NCBI GenBank assembly: GCA_023101885.1
Contig: JALPQD010000358.1
Coordinates: forward strand, 186,001 to 250,000
Length of the DNA: 64,000 nucleotides
Direction of reading: 5' to 3'
Source: Typhlomys cinereus
Taxonomy: Eukaryota > Chordata > Mammalia > Rodentia > Platacanthomyidae
Shown here: positions 12,068 through 22,894 of the stretch, piece by piece
Layout of the letters: each line of letters starts with the position of its first letter
Position numbering within the stretch: the first letter of the stretch is position 1
The notes under the pieces: generated by a model
Told to the model about the DNA's origin: nothing
Databases searched by the model: none
Seen by the model: the letters and a program-made list of their open reading frames with translations, nothing else
Translations under genes and position numbers: made by a program

Positions 12068-12374
12068 AACAAGTTACTTAAAATTTTTTTATTATTTATT
12101 ATTTATTCAATTGTGCGTGCATATGTGTGTGTGTGTGTGTATGTAGAACCACGGACAAATTCGGGAACCACTATGGATGCCTCCACCTCCTCCTTGTTTA
12201 CTCTGCCCCGGGATTCACAGGCTCCGCTCTACCAGGACCAGAAACGCAGGCTTACCCTGCTTCCGCCTGGCGTCTATACATGGGGTCTAGGATTCAAACT
12301 CAGGACCTTCTACCACAAGGCAGAGGCTTAACCCCTGAGCCACCTCTCCAGCCCCAACAAGTTACTTTAAAATT
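12068..12374 (-). mobile_element. tRNA-derived (B2-like) SINE with TSD
   Basis: This is the best-preserved SINE of its family here. On the minus strand from 12355 it starts GGGGCTGGAGAGGTGGCTCA, continues with GGGGTTAAGCCTCTGCC (A-box region) and GGTCCTGAGTTTGAATCCT (B-box region). It has a body of about 200 bp and ends in a (CA)n run (the (GT)n at 12126-12142 on plus) and an A/T-rich tail near 12085-12105. Direct repeats AACAAGTTACTT at 12068-12079 and 12356-12367, extendable with one indel, are the TSD. Confidence 0.88.
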
Positions 12375-13144
12375 GAGCATTTAATTGAATTGACATTCCA
12401 GTCTCTATGGAATCAAGTTCAGGACCTGGCCTGATCCACAAAAAATGTATGAATTCAAAATGTACAATTTATCTGCAGTTCATAATGATAAAGGTAGGCA
12501 TGTTCATCAAATATTCACTTATGGACTCTGAAATTGGCAATGCCTACAGAGAAAGCAACAATAGAAAGAATTTCTTATTCAGAAGGTATTTTATTATATA
12601 CAATATATGGGATGGACCCAGTAATAAAATAAGCATAAATAATGCAAAAACCCAATGTTATAAAGGAAAAAATGAACTATTACAACATATTGATCCATGG
12701 GAACTGAGTTTCAGAGAGAGAACTTCAATTTTAGGAAAAACAAAGTTATGTAGCATCTTATTTTCATTGATTAACAAGGGACTAACTGGGTGTTATTGGA
12801 GTCAACAAAATTCTGGGAATTTCTGGACTTAACCATTTTTGCTTATTAGTTTCCAAGATAATGGGAAACATTCGGTTCTTGGAATTCTGTATGCAAAGCT
12901 TACATGAAAGAATGCAAGAGTAATGCAGAGAATATTCTATGATTGGCTGGATTCTTAGGTAATGCAGCTGACCTTCCATTTTGGGGGTACAGTAGTAACC
13001 ATAAAGGTCCATATATGCATGAGCAAGACTAACAGAGATGATTTGTTGGCATTTTCTTTCCATATGTTATTTTAATCATCTGATGAAATCCACTTACATG
13101 CTTTCTTTTTGTATATAGCAGGAAATAGATATACAAGAGTACAC
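12375..13144. other. Intergenic, nothing recognised
   Basis: One open frame of 141 codons (12407-12832) shows no domain or family signature and lies in AT-rich DNA. I do not call it a gene. Confidence 0.4.
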
Positions 13145-13372
13145 TTGAATGTGTGTGTGTGGAGGCCGTAGGATGACACCAAGAATCATCTGGATGGCTC
13201 TACTTCCTTACTGTTTTGCTCTGAGGTTTCCCAGGCTTTGCTTTTCAGGGCTAAAATTATAGTCATCCATCATATCTGTCCAGTACTTTTTAAATGGCAT
13301 TGGAAATCTGAACTCAGGTGCTTTGCTTGTAAGGCAAAGGTTTGAACCCCTGAACTGTCTCCGTAGCTCATT
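13145..13372 (-). mobile_element. tRNA-derived (B2-like) SINE, diverged
   Basis: On the minus strand it starts GAGCTACGGAGACAGTTCAG, then GGGTTCAAACCTTTGCCTTA and CACCTGAGTTCAGATTTCC. This is the same head and order as the SINE at 12086-12355, with more substitutions. The (TG)n at about 13150-13160 marks the 3' simple-repeat end. Confidence 0.65.
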
Positions 13373-13449
13373 TACATGACTTCAGATGAGAATCAAAACC
13401 ATGGCTTGTTAGCACAAGCCTGGACCAAATCTATTTTGCACCAGTGAAT

Positions 13450-13557
13450 GTAAGAGAACAATTTTCCTTTCACCATGTGGGCTTCCAGGTATCAAACTCA
13501 GTCATCAGGCTTGTGGGCATGTGTCTGATACACCCAGTTATCTCACTGGTCCCTTTT
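13450..13557 (-). mobile_element. B3-like SINE fragment
   Basis: Minus-strand reading gives GACCAGTGAGATAACTGGGT, then ATGCCCACAAGCCTGATGAC, TGAGTTTGATACC and CCCACATGGTGAAAGGA. This is the order of rodent B3 SINEs (from memory: 'AAGCCTGATGACCTGAGTTCGATCC...CCCACATGGTGGAAGGAGAG'). Confidence 0.65.
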
Positions 13558-13739
13558 CAATTTCTTAGATCTCAGTGTAAATGTCAACATGAGTAATGCG
13601 CAAGACATCTGTGAAACCACAGACATACACTCTTATAACTTGTCTTGTTCTTCAACAGTACCATTTAGGAGATACCTGAAATTTATCTTTCCCTTTATTG
13701 AACCATTTCAACTTCACAAGAGATCAGTGTGTATTTTGG

Positions 13740-13870
13740 CGTTCTTTTTATTTAATTATCTATTTACAGAGAGAGAGAGAGAGAGAGAACATAACTAGAA
13801 AGGACAACTTTGGAAGTCATTTCCCTCCTTCCACCATGTGGGCTCTGAGGAGTAAACTCAGATCATAAAA
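13740..13870 (-). mobile_element. B3-like SINE fragment with (GA)n
   Basis: The reverse strand contains GAGTTTACTCCTCAGAGCCC, CACATGGTGGAAGGAGGGAA and ..AAAGTTGTCCTTT, the 3' half of a B3-like SINE, and ends in a (CT)n run (the (GA)10 at 13769-13788 on plus). Diverged. Confidence 0.5.
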
Positions 13871-14019
13871 GTATTCTTATTTGACTGCAATATATAAGCT
13901 GGAAGTTAGGAGAGATGATACTCCCTACCTTGCTTCCTTATTGATCTTCCTCAATAAGGATGCACAGTACAGGGCCCAGGGACATCTCCTTGTAACATAA
14001 TCCAAGGTACTCATCTGAG

Positions 14020-14193
14020 ATCAGTACTACCCAGCTACAGTAAAATGTCTTGTAGCTGCCCAACACATCAGTGACCATTGCTGGAATCTGATGATTCCTA
14101 AAACTACCCTTGGATCTCCACAGGCACATGCAGTTTGCTGTCTGATACATACACACATAACACACAATAAATACATTTTTAAAAGAAAAAAAA
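14020..14193 (+). mobile_element. B2/B3-like SINE 3' half, plus strand
   Basis: The order AATCTGATGATTCC, CTCCACAGGCACATGCA, ATACACACATAACACA, CAATAAATACATTTTTAAAA and a poly(A) end matches the 3' half and tail of rodent B2/B3 SINEs. The 5' part is not clear. Confidence 0.5.
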
Positions 14194-14214
14194 TCACACA
14201 AAATCAGTCTCTAA

Positions 14215-14440
14215 ACTTTTTATTTATAAATGTTCTTACTCTGACATTTGATTATACAAACAGGATGAATTTATGTGTTTTTGCCCCCTTGTTACCCAGT
14301 CCCAACCCCCTCCTGTCCCTTTCTTTGAAGTTCTTTAGCATAGGTGATCCTCTGGGTTTCATCTGGAGACCTACACTGACAAGTACTCAGGCATGTACTT
14401 CTCAGATATCAATGACTTATCAGTGGGTAAATCACTAAGC
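14215..14440 (-). mobile_element. Possible very old L1 3' end
   Basis: A T-rich start, a pyrimidine-rich tract (14283-14330) and an AGCATAGG-like motif occur in the same order as in the minus-strand L1 tails at 4.6, 5.7 and 20.2 kb. Similarity is weak, and no TSD was found. Confidence 0.25.
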
Positions 14441-14510
14441 AAAGAAGCACCTCTTCTCCTACTTGGAATCTGCCTTATATAGTGTCAGGGGAGGGATGAG
14501 GGGGAAAGGA

Positions 14511-15124
14511 GATGTGTGGGGGTCCCTGGCGATCGCAGCTCTGGCCCGGTCCAGCGGGTCCTCCACAAGGGGGATCAGAGAAAGGTGAGTGTGTTGTCCA
14601 CCCGCTCCCAGCCGCTCCCAGCCCTCCTTCCCGAGGACGCCACAGGGAGTCTAGTCAAGCAGGAACTCATTTACTGCAAGTCCACAGCCATCTTGTAAAG
14701 GCAGAAACAGCAAGGGGAATTCCAGTGCAGGGATATGGGCAACCAATCATCTTAAAGGTCACGTATGTAGCTAAATTTCTTTAAAACATATTACATCCTG
14801 AAGATAATCAGATGTGACAAGGAGTCTAGTCAAGCAGGAACTCATTTATTGCAAGTCCACAGCCATGTTATAAAGGCAGAAACAGTAAAGGGAATTCCAG
14901 GGTGGGGAAATGGGCAACCAATCATTTTAAAGAGCGAAATTTCTTCAAAACATCCTGACTTCCTCCATACTGAGCTGTTCAACTCATCCTGAGCCACCCC
15001 TTCCTGACTTCCCTTGAGCTATTCAAAACATCCTGAGCTGCCCTCCAGACTTCCTCCATCAAAATATCTTTGTCTAATCTTTGCCAGATCATTGAGGTCA
15101 CCTAGACAGAGGCCCCCACACATC
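14511..15124 (-). mobile_element. Solo LTR (ERV-derived), minus strand
   Basis: The ends form TG...CA with a perfect 12-bp inverted repeat: GATGTGTGGGGG at 14511-14522 and CCCCCACACATC at 15113-15124. The canonical LTR limits are probably 14513-15122. Read on the minus strand there are CCAAT-type motifs, a TTTATAAC TATA-like box (about 14868-14875) and an AATAAA polyadenylation signal (14845-14850, followed by a GAGTTCCTGC segment), in the order of a retroviral U3-R-U5. No internal gag/pol/env sequence adjoins it, so it is a solo LTR. A clean TSD could not be found. It contains an internal direct duplication, annotated separately. Confidence 0.72.
14646..14932 (-). repeat. Direct duplication inside the solo LTR
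   Basis: A segment of 112 bp occurs twice, at 14646-14757 and 14821-14932, about 90% identical by eye, offset 175 bp. It covers the TATA-like box, the CCAAT-type motif and the polyadenylation-signal region. In the copy nearer the LTR 3' end (14646-14757) the AATAAA has changed to AGTAAA. Confidence 0.88.
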
Positions 15125-15762
15125 ATGTACACAATGAAGTCATCTTCTGCCAATATTGCCCTATCTCACTCCACTTTTTTGTCCTACAAAACAAAAAGCT
15201 TCTGACCAATGAACTCTCTATCATTGAACAGCTTTTTGGTGTGAGTGTGACCCACTGTATTTCATAAGATTTTCTATGTCATAATATGTCCAGGTACTTG
15301 ATGAATTGTGAGAAATGTGTCAGTGGTAACTAGTTACTCTGTCTGGTCCCCTCACAAGAAAAGTTAACAGTAAATCAGAGAGAAAAGTAAATGGATTGAA
15401 AAATGTACCTTTATGGAACCAGCCTTATGCACATAGCCTCTTAGAAATATTATACTTGAAAACTGGCAAAATATTATCTATTAAATTTTTCTACGATGTA
15501 TTACATACATCTGAATTAAACATTATTAAATAGTTAATGTATGTCTGCAAAAACCAAGTACATTCTCAGTCTCACATTATAACTAATAAAAAGTAAAGTT
15601 GGAAAGAACTAACCAGTGATAATTAAAAATCACATAATTTGCCGAGTGTGAGGCATTACAAGATATTCCACTTAATATCCAAAGATGGGATGGATTCTCA
15701 ATATAAACATGCAGAAATTGTATCAATGTCACAGTACTTGAGTTTGTAAAGAGTAAATTAAA
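15125..15762. other. Intergenic, nothing recognised
   Basis: AT-rich DNA with no supported feature. Confidence 0.4.
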
Positions 15763-16195
15763 TAAACAGTCATAGTTAGGCACAGCTGTCAACACAATCA
15801 TTGAGGGTTTGAGCTCTGGGCACATTTGTAAAGAAATATTGGTTGAGTTAAGCCCAGAGCAAACCTGCAAGAGATTGTCTAGCTGATGGGGAAGGTCCAG
15901 CCCATGGTGAGTGGTACTATACCCTGGAATAAAATACTGAGAGTTAATTGAGGGAGTTGGCACCCTTTTGTACACTTGGCCAGACTTGCTGGTCTGGCAA
16001 GTAAAGATTGTTCCTCTCTCAGCTGTTGTGTAGAGCTGGTGTGTCCAATTTCCTTGGTTCCAGTGTTACTGCATGCTCTCCTGTGAAGCTAGACTGAGAA
16101 CTATAACCAATAATTGTAAGAGAAAATAAACCCCTTGTTCCCTTAAGCCATTTGATGGTCATTTATCAGCAACCATGCAGATGAACTGCAACAAA
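15763..16195 (+). repeat. Interspersed repeat of about 0.43 kb, copy 2
   Basis: Second copy of the repeat at 11283-11712, in the same orientation. The tail block CTTGTTCCCTTAAGCCATTT and TTTATCAGCAACCATGCAG are almost unchanged, while the middle is more diverged. Possibly URR1-type hAT (family name from memory). Confidence 0.6.
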
Positions 16196-16399
16196 CAGTG
16201 TTTTTGGTGGCTTCTAGGTTATTCACTCTAAAAGAAGGTGAAATTCCTCATGAAGGGTTTATATAACATCAGTTCCTCAGTAAGGTTAAAACAAAAATTC
16301 AGGATGGTCCTTGCTATAAATGTTGCAAAACCTGAGCTATACAAAAGAGACCTATAAGATAATATTAAAGCAGAAGGCCTATTGACTCTGCACTCTGTT

Positions 16400-17292
16400 T
16401 CATTTTAAATGTTTGAAACAATTTCTTTCAGGTCTTAGGATAATAACACAACACTTGGGAACAAAGATGCAAAACAGGAGCCCTGCACTGGAGGCCAAGA
16501 TGGAGAAGACTTCCAAGGCCACCATGACCTTGCCTTTGGCACTGTGGTAGACAGGCAGGAAGGTGAGCCACACGTAGCAGAACATCAGCATGCTGAAGGT
16601 CAGGAACTTGGCTTCATTGAAGGCATCAGGCAGGTCCCTGGCCAGGAATGCCACATTGAAACTAGTCAGAGCCAGAGAGCCTAGGTAGCCCAGGACATAG
16701 TAGAAGGAGGTGACTGAGCCCTTGTTGCACACAATGATGATGTGGACAGGATCCGACTGGAGATCTTGGTCAATAAAAGGAGGAGATGTCCCAAGCCAGA
16801 TTCCACAGAGAACAAGTTGGACGAAGGTGCACACAGGAGTGATGGCATTTGGTGCCCTGGACAGCAGCAGCCACCTCATCGTTCTTCCTGGAGTTGTGAC
16901 TCTAAATGCCAAAACCACAGTGATAGTTTTGACCAGGAGAGTGGATACAGCCACAGTGAACATGACTCCAAATGTGGTCTGCTGCAGGATGCAGATGGCT
17001 GTGCGAGGATATCAGATGAAGAGCAAGGAGCAGAGGAAGCAAAGCATGATGGATGTGAGCAAAACATAGCTGAAAGTGCAGTCATTGGCCTTCACGATGG
17101 CGGTGTGGTGGTGCATCAGCAAGATCCCAAGAGCATCAGCTGTGAGAGGAGAGAAGCCCAGGGCCATGCTCACCAGCACCATCCCCAGAGGGTCTTCATA
17201 AGCAAGGAAGGTGACACTTTTTTGGAGGCAGTGTTTGTGTTCTGGGTTGACATACTGGTCAGCCGGACACTTCAGGCACTGATCCATATCTA
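16400..17292 (-). pseudogene. Vomeronasal type-2 receptor (V2R) last coding exon, one nonsense codon
   Basis: V2Rs are class C GPCRs of basal vomeronasal sensory neurons that detect peptide pheromones. This is the large 3' exon. A splice acceptor (TTTTTCAG on the minus strand, ending at 17293) precedes codons for MDQCLKCPADQYVNPEH, the end of the cysteine-rich domain. The full seven-helix region follows, with the family motifs FLAYEDPLGM, IVKAND, SLLFI, TTFGVMFTVAVSTLLVKT, PNAITP, FNEAKFLTFSMLMFC and FLPVYHSAKGK. It ends in a short tail and a natural stop at 16400-16402. A single in-frame TGA at 17012-17014, where the family has Gly (LLFI-G-HPR), truncates it in the first intracellular region. 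Both halves are in one frame with no other lesion. No upstream V2R exon was found in the window. It is either a recently dead gene or an orphan exon. Confidence 0.92.
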
Positions 17293-18449
17293 CTGAAAAA
17301 CACAGTGTTCATCAGCCCAACTGCAGTTATTTCTCCCATTCTCCTGTTGCTGAGATGAGCCAATTAGAAGACGTGAGAGAATTTCTCCATATGTGGTAAT
17401 CATTAACTGAAAGAATACTGGTTTGGGCAAATTTTCTAATTAATATTATTCATCTTCTCTAAGGTCAAATAATTAATTTATGGTTTTCCTTTTATTTGTC
17501 TTTTGTATTCTTTGCAAACTTTACCCATTGTCACTGAAGAGAATATTCTACTCTATTAGCAAATATAGTATACCATAATTAAGAGTATACACTAATAATA
17601 CTCTAATAATCTAATACTAAATCTCCAATTATCTTCTTTAAGATTCATAATTATAAACATCGATCTAGTTCAAATAAGGCATTGAGTGGATCCAATGTCT
17701 GGTGATGGTTCTCTTTCCTATACTGTTATGAATTCAAACAGAATAGATATAAGAAAAACTATCAATTTTGTTCATAAGGGTCATAATACTCTTAATCAAT
17801 GTGGGCAAATTAACAACTTTATCTATAAAAAATCCCTGTGTTTAAGCCATCACCATGGTGATTGAACATAATTTAATGTACAAACAATTGGAGCAACTAT
17901 CTAGAATGATTTGTCTTCATTGTCAATTTGACTGCTTCAGCATCGCTTTGGAGATGTAACTCTGAGTTTATCTGCAATGGCATTTATATAGATGTTGAAC
18001 AACACTAATTTGGGGAGGTGGCATCCAATGGACTGCATTCCCATGATGAACAAAATTTAGAATTTAGAAAGCAATCACATCGGTAGCATTCACCTCTCTA
18101 TACTTCCCTTCTGAAGATACAAAAAAAAAAAAAAAACTACAAGGTAAATAAAACTTTCCCATAGCTTTAAAAATATTCATCCTTTTCTTTATAAATACCA
18201 ACTACAATCATGTCAAAGCAAGGTATACCTAAAGACTGCCTTCTAGGTGGGAAGAATTCAACATGGCAAAGAAACAAGAGGCATGAAAAACAACATAAGA
18301 GATCAAAGCAGGCCAAGTGGACGGGGAAACTTTCCCACAACCCACTTCTTGAAAGTTTCCTTTCTACATAAACATTAAATAGGGGCTCTGGATAAGGTTA
18401 CAAACTCCGGTGTAGGACCTCCGATTTATAATAAGAAAGATAAGGAAAG
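17293..18449. other. Non-coding DNA upstream of the V2R exon
   Basis: If the V2R gene were complete, this would be its last intron. I searched by eye for the preceding cysteine-rich exon on the minus strand and did not see it. An A17 run lies at about 18121-18137. A stretch at 17915-18060 (TCATTGTCAATTTGAC...) recalls the start of a common rodent repeat but is too diverged to call. Confidence 0.4.
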
Positions 18450-18770
18450 AAGAAACTCTTCCTAGCTCACAGCTCACACTCAGACAACCAGTCTGTAATA
18501 CCAGGAATTATCATTTCTAAGAGGCATCATTGCATCAATCTCTCAAATCCATGAAAATCCCAACCACCTTGGGCCTATGACTAAATCAGAAGGAACTTCA
18601 CAAGTGTTAATGCGTTAGATCAATATTTTGTATTCTCATTTCCATGCAGAATTCAAAATTTACTCTCATCAGCCACCACCCAAATATCCTCAAAGGCAAA
18701 TACCTTTGTCAAGATGGTGCCCTGAGCACCACTTTTCACTAGGTGGCTCTCCACACATTCCAGAGATTGC
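18450..18770 (+). repeat. Diverged interspersed repeat, copy 2 (class unknown)
   Basis: Collinear with 10370-10690 (shared blocks are listed there). Old and of unknown class. Confidence 0.4.
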
Positions 18771-19107
18771 TTTGTGCACCTTATTTAGTCCCAGTCATGA
18801 GAAAATCAGCTACTTTAGAAAATTTGGCTTAAGTTTCTGGAACTGCTTAGCAAAGGGGAGGAAAGTCTTTGGAACTGATTTTGGATACTAAAGGAAAAGA
18901 GTTTGTAAAGGCAAGCAGGGGATCCTAAATATACTATACAAAGAGATTATTGTGCCATCTTGGGGAAATAGGAAAGACGAAGTTTGCAATCAAAGCATGA
19001 TTAGTACAGGTAAGTCTCATAAAGTTTCAGCGGGAGACACACATTGCTTTAAAGACTTGGCAAGAGCCCAACTTTATGTTATACATCCAAAAAGAATCTG
19101 TCAATTT
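18771..19107. other. Intergenic, nothing recognised
   Basis: No supported feature. Confidence 0.35.
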
Positions 19108-19575
19108 TTTTATTATTTTTTATTAATTTTTTTGCCTAATCATACAAGCTCAATAAATACCCTCTTTCTTCTCGCTTCACCCTCTATTTCACCATTGTCC
19201 CCCATTGCATTTACCCCCTTCCCACCAGCCCATTCACTCATTTCCCTTCTCTTATTTATTGGTACTTCCTGCTTTCTCCCTCCCATCCTCCATAGCATTT
19301 GTTTATGTGGACACTGAATTTCCCTCTGAGTCCTCTACACTAATGAGGATTCAGGATTTAGAGTCCCCATAGCTTGGGGCCTCTTCTTGGACTGTCCACT
19401 AGCATGGGTACTCTATTATGACTGTTTCACCCCTTGCCTATAAGGATCCTACTGCCTAAAGCCTTCTCCCCTATGATCCCTATTACACTTTGGGAAGGGT
19501 TTGACATGTCAGCCATTGTGCAGGTCAGGAAAGGTCCAATCATATTGTGGCTTTATCCGTCCACATTTTATCAGT
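19108..19575 (-). mobile_element. Older L1 3' UTR fragment
   Basis: On the minus strand this is an L1 3' end: poly(A)/T-rich end at 19108-19132, then CATACAAGCTCAATAAATAC, a pyrimidine tract with ACCCCCTTCCCACC, and blocks matching the younger 3' UTRs in order (ACTCTATTATGACTG, CCCTTGCCTATAAGGATCCT, GTGCAGG). It is clearly more diverged than the elements at 5.7 and 20.2 kb, so it belongs to an older subfamily. Confidence 0.7.
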
Positions 19576-20202
19576 GATTTTAGAGGAACACAATCAAAAA
19601 GTATATTTTAAAGAGATACAATAATGATTGACAAAGAACATTTGAGATGCGTATATCTTATTTCCTCCCTCTGTTGTTGTGCTCAAATAAACCTGGCAGA
19701 AACAACTATTGAAATAAAGGGCTTATGTTGGCTTAAAATTTTCAAGAGATACAGTTAATCATGGCAGAAGAGACATGGCTGCAGGCACATTCTGAGAAAG
19801 TATAGGGTGAATGTGCAATGGGCCAGGCTGTAAAGATATAAGGATTTTCCAGACTGACTCACATATTCCTTAACTGCTCCACCTCCTAATCACTCTACAG
19901 CAATTCCACACATAATCACAGAACTGAGATCAGTTATTCACATAGTCACAGGACTTTGAGAGCTTTTACATTCCTAGCACAATACTCTGTCCCAGACTTA
20001 CATAACACTGGACATTTCGTGATGCAGAATGCATTTATTCCAACTGTTAAGACCTCGCAATACTAATACTTTTCATATCCTTGTAACTTCTGAGATGTAA
20101 TGCAATGGTGATGTAAAGTGCACATTGTTGTTCCTCATTTGGAAAAGGGGAGCATAGCAAGAAGAGCTAATTAAGGTCAAAGTAAAACTAATGTACATCA
20201 TG
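19576..20202. other. Intergenic; possible old repeat at 19690-20020
   Basis: The stretch AAATAAAGGGCTTATGTTGG...GTTAATCATGGCAGAAGAGA...CTGCTCCACCTCCTAATCAC resembles the reverse orientation of a common rodent interspersed repeat. The family is not assigned. Confidence 0.3.
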
Positions 20203-21969
20203 AAAAACAGCAGATTTTTTTTTAAATTTCCACTCATACAAACTTAACAGGTACACCAGTACCCCCCTCCCTCCAACCCCCTATCCCCCATGCCCACTCC
20301 CCTCCCCCTTCCCTCCCCATCCCCCAGTGCCTCCCCTCCCATACCTGGAGCATCCTTTAATGTGCATGCCAAACTCTCCTCTGGGTACTCCTCTCTGATG
20401 AGATGCAAGGACCCAGAGGCATTTCCCAGAACCCTTTCCTGTGCTCCCCTTAAGCATAGGAACACTACTGTGGCTGTCAATCCCTTGCCTCCCAGAATCC
20501 TAGTGCCTTTAGCAAATGCTGGACTTCGTGAGATTAATAGTGTGTTGGGACATTGCGCAGGGCATGTAAAGTCCAAATATGATTGCTTCGGCCCTAACTT
20601 GTGTGGAGTATCTTGTATATCATTGCTCCTCCCATTCTTGTGCTCTTACAATCTTACCGCCCCCTCTTCTGCAAATTTCCCTGAGCTTCAGGATGGGGAG
20701 AGATTAGGCTGGCCTAGTTCCAGGTGATTGATACAGAGTCTCTGATATTCTGGATTATGGTTTGTTAATTTTTTTCATTTTTGCTGCTCCTGCAATGCCT
20801 TTGGCTCCACCCTGATGAATATTGGATGTCACCCCCTGGCCAGAGATAAAAACCTGTTAAATTAGAGTCTTGTTATAAGAGTATATTCAAAGGTAGATGT
20901 AATAAAAGTAGGAAACGGTGGTGAGGGAGGAGTCAATCACCCATCTATGAAATGGTTACTTTCTATCTGCCAGACTACACGCCCTCCCCTTCTGGTAAGA
21001 TCATACCCCATCAGTTGTAAATGATCAGGAAGGAAAGTCTGTGAACTTAACCAGATGTCTCATTACTTATTTGCGGTCCTTGATGGTGACCTATTTTCTC
21101 TGATGTAACATGGTCCCCTCTCTCCTTGTTACTGGGGTGGCCCTCCTTCCCCATCCCTCCTGGTCATAATCTTAGCAATTACTGTAGTTATTACAGAGAT
21201 TTATCTTTGAGTGCCTCTAAGTGGGTTTCGTACTAGGAGCCACCTATTAGGGAGTACATACGACGCTTTATTTTCTGTGTCTGGGATACTTCACTCAATA
21301 TAATTGTTTCTAATGACATCCATTTCCTGCCAAATCTCATTAATTCATCATTTTTGATGGCTGAGTAGTACTCCATTGTATAGATGTACCACTTTTCCTT
21401 ATCCACTCATCAACTGTTGGACATTTGGGTTGATTCCATGACTTTGCTATTGTAAATGTGCTGCTATGAACATGGCCGTGCTTGTGCTATCGAGGTGAAT
21501 TTTTGCTGTATGTGGGGTTATTCCCAAAAGGGGAATCACAGGGTCATATGGCTTTTCGATCTTTAATTTCTTTAAGAATCTCCAGACGGCTCGCCAGAGT
21601 GGCTGCATGAGCCTGCATTCCCACCAGCAATGTAGGAGAGTTCCCCTCTCTTGTTGTTGTTTTTATTGTGGATTTTTGCCATCCTGACCAGGGTGAGATG
21701 CTATCTCAGGGACGTTTTGATTTGCATTTCCCTGATGGCTAAAGAAGTGGAGCATTTTTTAAGATATTTGTTAGACATTTTAATTTCATCCCTGGTAAAG
21801 TTTCTTTTAAGTTCCAAGGCCCTTTTTTTAATTGGGCCATTTGTTTCCTTAGTGTTTAATTTTCTAAGTTCTTTGTGCACTCTGGATAATAGAGCTCTAT
21901 CATATATGTGGTTAGTGAAGATTTCCTCCCCTTCTGTGGGTTTCCTTTGAGCTGGTAAAAATAGCAGAT
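20203..21969 (-). mobile_element. 5'-truncated L1, about 1.74 kb, with TSD
   Basis: Minus-strand L1 holding the 3' UTR (about 20215-21235, C-rich tract 20265-20340 on plus) and the end of ORF2 (about 21236-21956). The ORF2 part includes the CEER-type cysteine-rich segment (broken here) and the terminal block before the GGAGCCACCTATTAGGGAG motif. Flanking repeats AAAAACAGCAGAT (20203-20215) and AAAAATAGCAGAT (21957-21969) differ by one base. The ORF2 piece has indels and an internal deletion near 21650 and is non-functional. The same target word recurs a third time at 22497-22508, next to the retrocopy that follows. Confidence 0.9.
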
Positions 21970-22496
21970 CTTATCCTTCATGTGCAACACATGGGATTGT
22001 GATCATTTGTACACAATTGACTCAGGCAGCTTAACACCTCTCGCTCTGTCACCTGCAGCACACAAAGCCTCTCCTCAAGGCCATATCCTCTCCATTTCCA
22101 CAGCTCTCCATGGAAACTTTCCATGGCAACATTCCATGATGCTGACACTTCCCATGCCTCTGACTTTCACTGGAACTGATGTTTCATATCTGGGAATTTC
22201 AGATTCTCAATGAAAGACCTGTGATCTTTCTACACATTGCCCAGCCTCAGCAGCTCCTGACTCTGAGAAGTCAGGCTTTATGATACATTCACCACGGCAT
22301 TCTTCATTCTTGAAAACCATGAACACATGAACGATGTATCTTCTAATGTTTGAGGATGCAGCTTAGTTCCCTTAGATCAACTATGTACCTTTCTTTTATT
22401 GTGGTGCTGATCTTTCAAACATAGTTGCTTCCTAAAAACATACCTGAATGTTCTCCCAGGTTAAAATTTCCTCAGCCAAAAAAAAAAAAAAAAAAA
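21969..22496 (+). mobile_element. Polyadenylated retrocopy of an unidentified transcript
   Basis: About 510 bp of unique-looking sequence ends in a 24-A run (22478-22501) and is flanked by AAAAATAGCAGA on both sides (21957-21968 and 22497-22508). These are the marks of L1-mediated retrotransposition of a cellular RNA in plus orientation. It has no clear open frame beyond 77 codons, and no AATAAA lies just before the tail. I do not recognise the parent. It may be part of a 3' UTR or a non-coding RNA. Confidence 0.6.
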
Positions 22497-22894
22497 AAAA
22501 ATAGCAGAAAAGCAAAAATGGAGAAAGTTGTTGCCTGAAGAGTATTCATCTGTACATGTATCCTGACATGGACAAAATGTAACTAGTTCCCTTATACTTG
22601 CAACGCTAAGCTTTACTTTCCACACCAGAGTGTTTTTCCTTCAGCAATGGGTCTCACAACTTCCTAAGTCCTTGTGCTGCTGCTTTGTCAGTTACTGGCT
22701 ACTCTAAAAATCAATTATTTGATGTTTGCCTATCTGATAAATATTTGATTATTGTCCTTGTAGTTTGCCTCTCAGACAGAAGCTGCTTAATGATGTGAAT
22801 CACTTTTTCCAGCTAATTTTAAATTTTCAATGTGTATTTTACAAATAGCTAGAATCTTTATGTAAACAAATAATGCATTAGATTATATTATCAG

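Noticed and set aside
12407..12832. 141-codon open frame as a new gene
   Set aside because: AT-rich composition, no domain, no splice or promoter context and no related sequence elsewhere in the window.
14512..14784. 90-codon frame in the GC-rich LTR end
   Set aside because: It lies in the antisense of a solo LTR and has no gag-like or other recognised content.
16742..17296. Plus-strand open frames across the V2R exon
   Set aside because: They are antisense to a clear seven-helix receptor exon.
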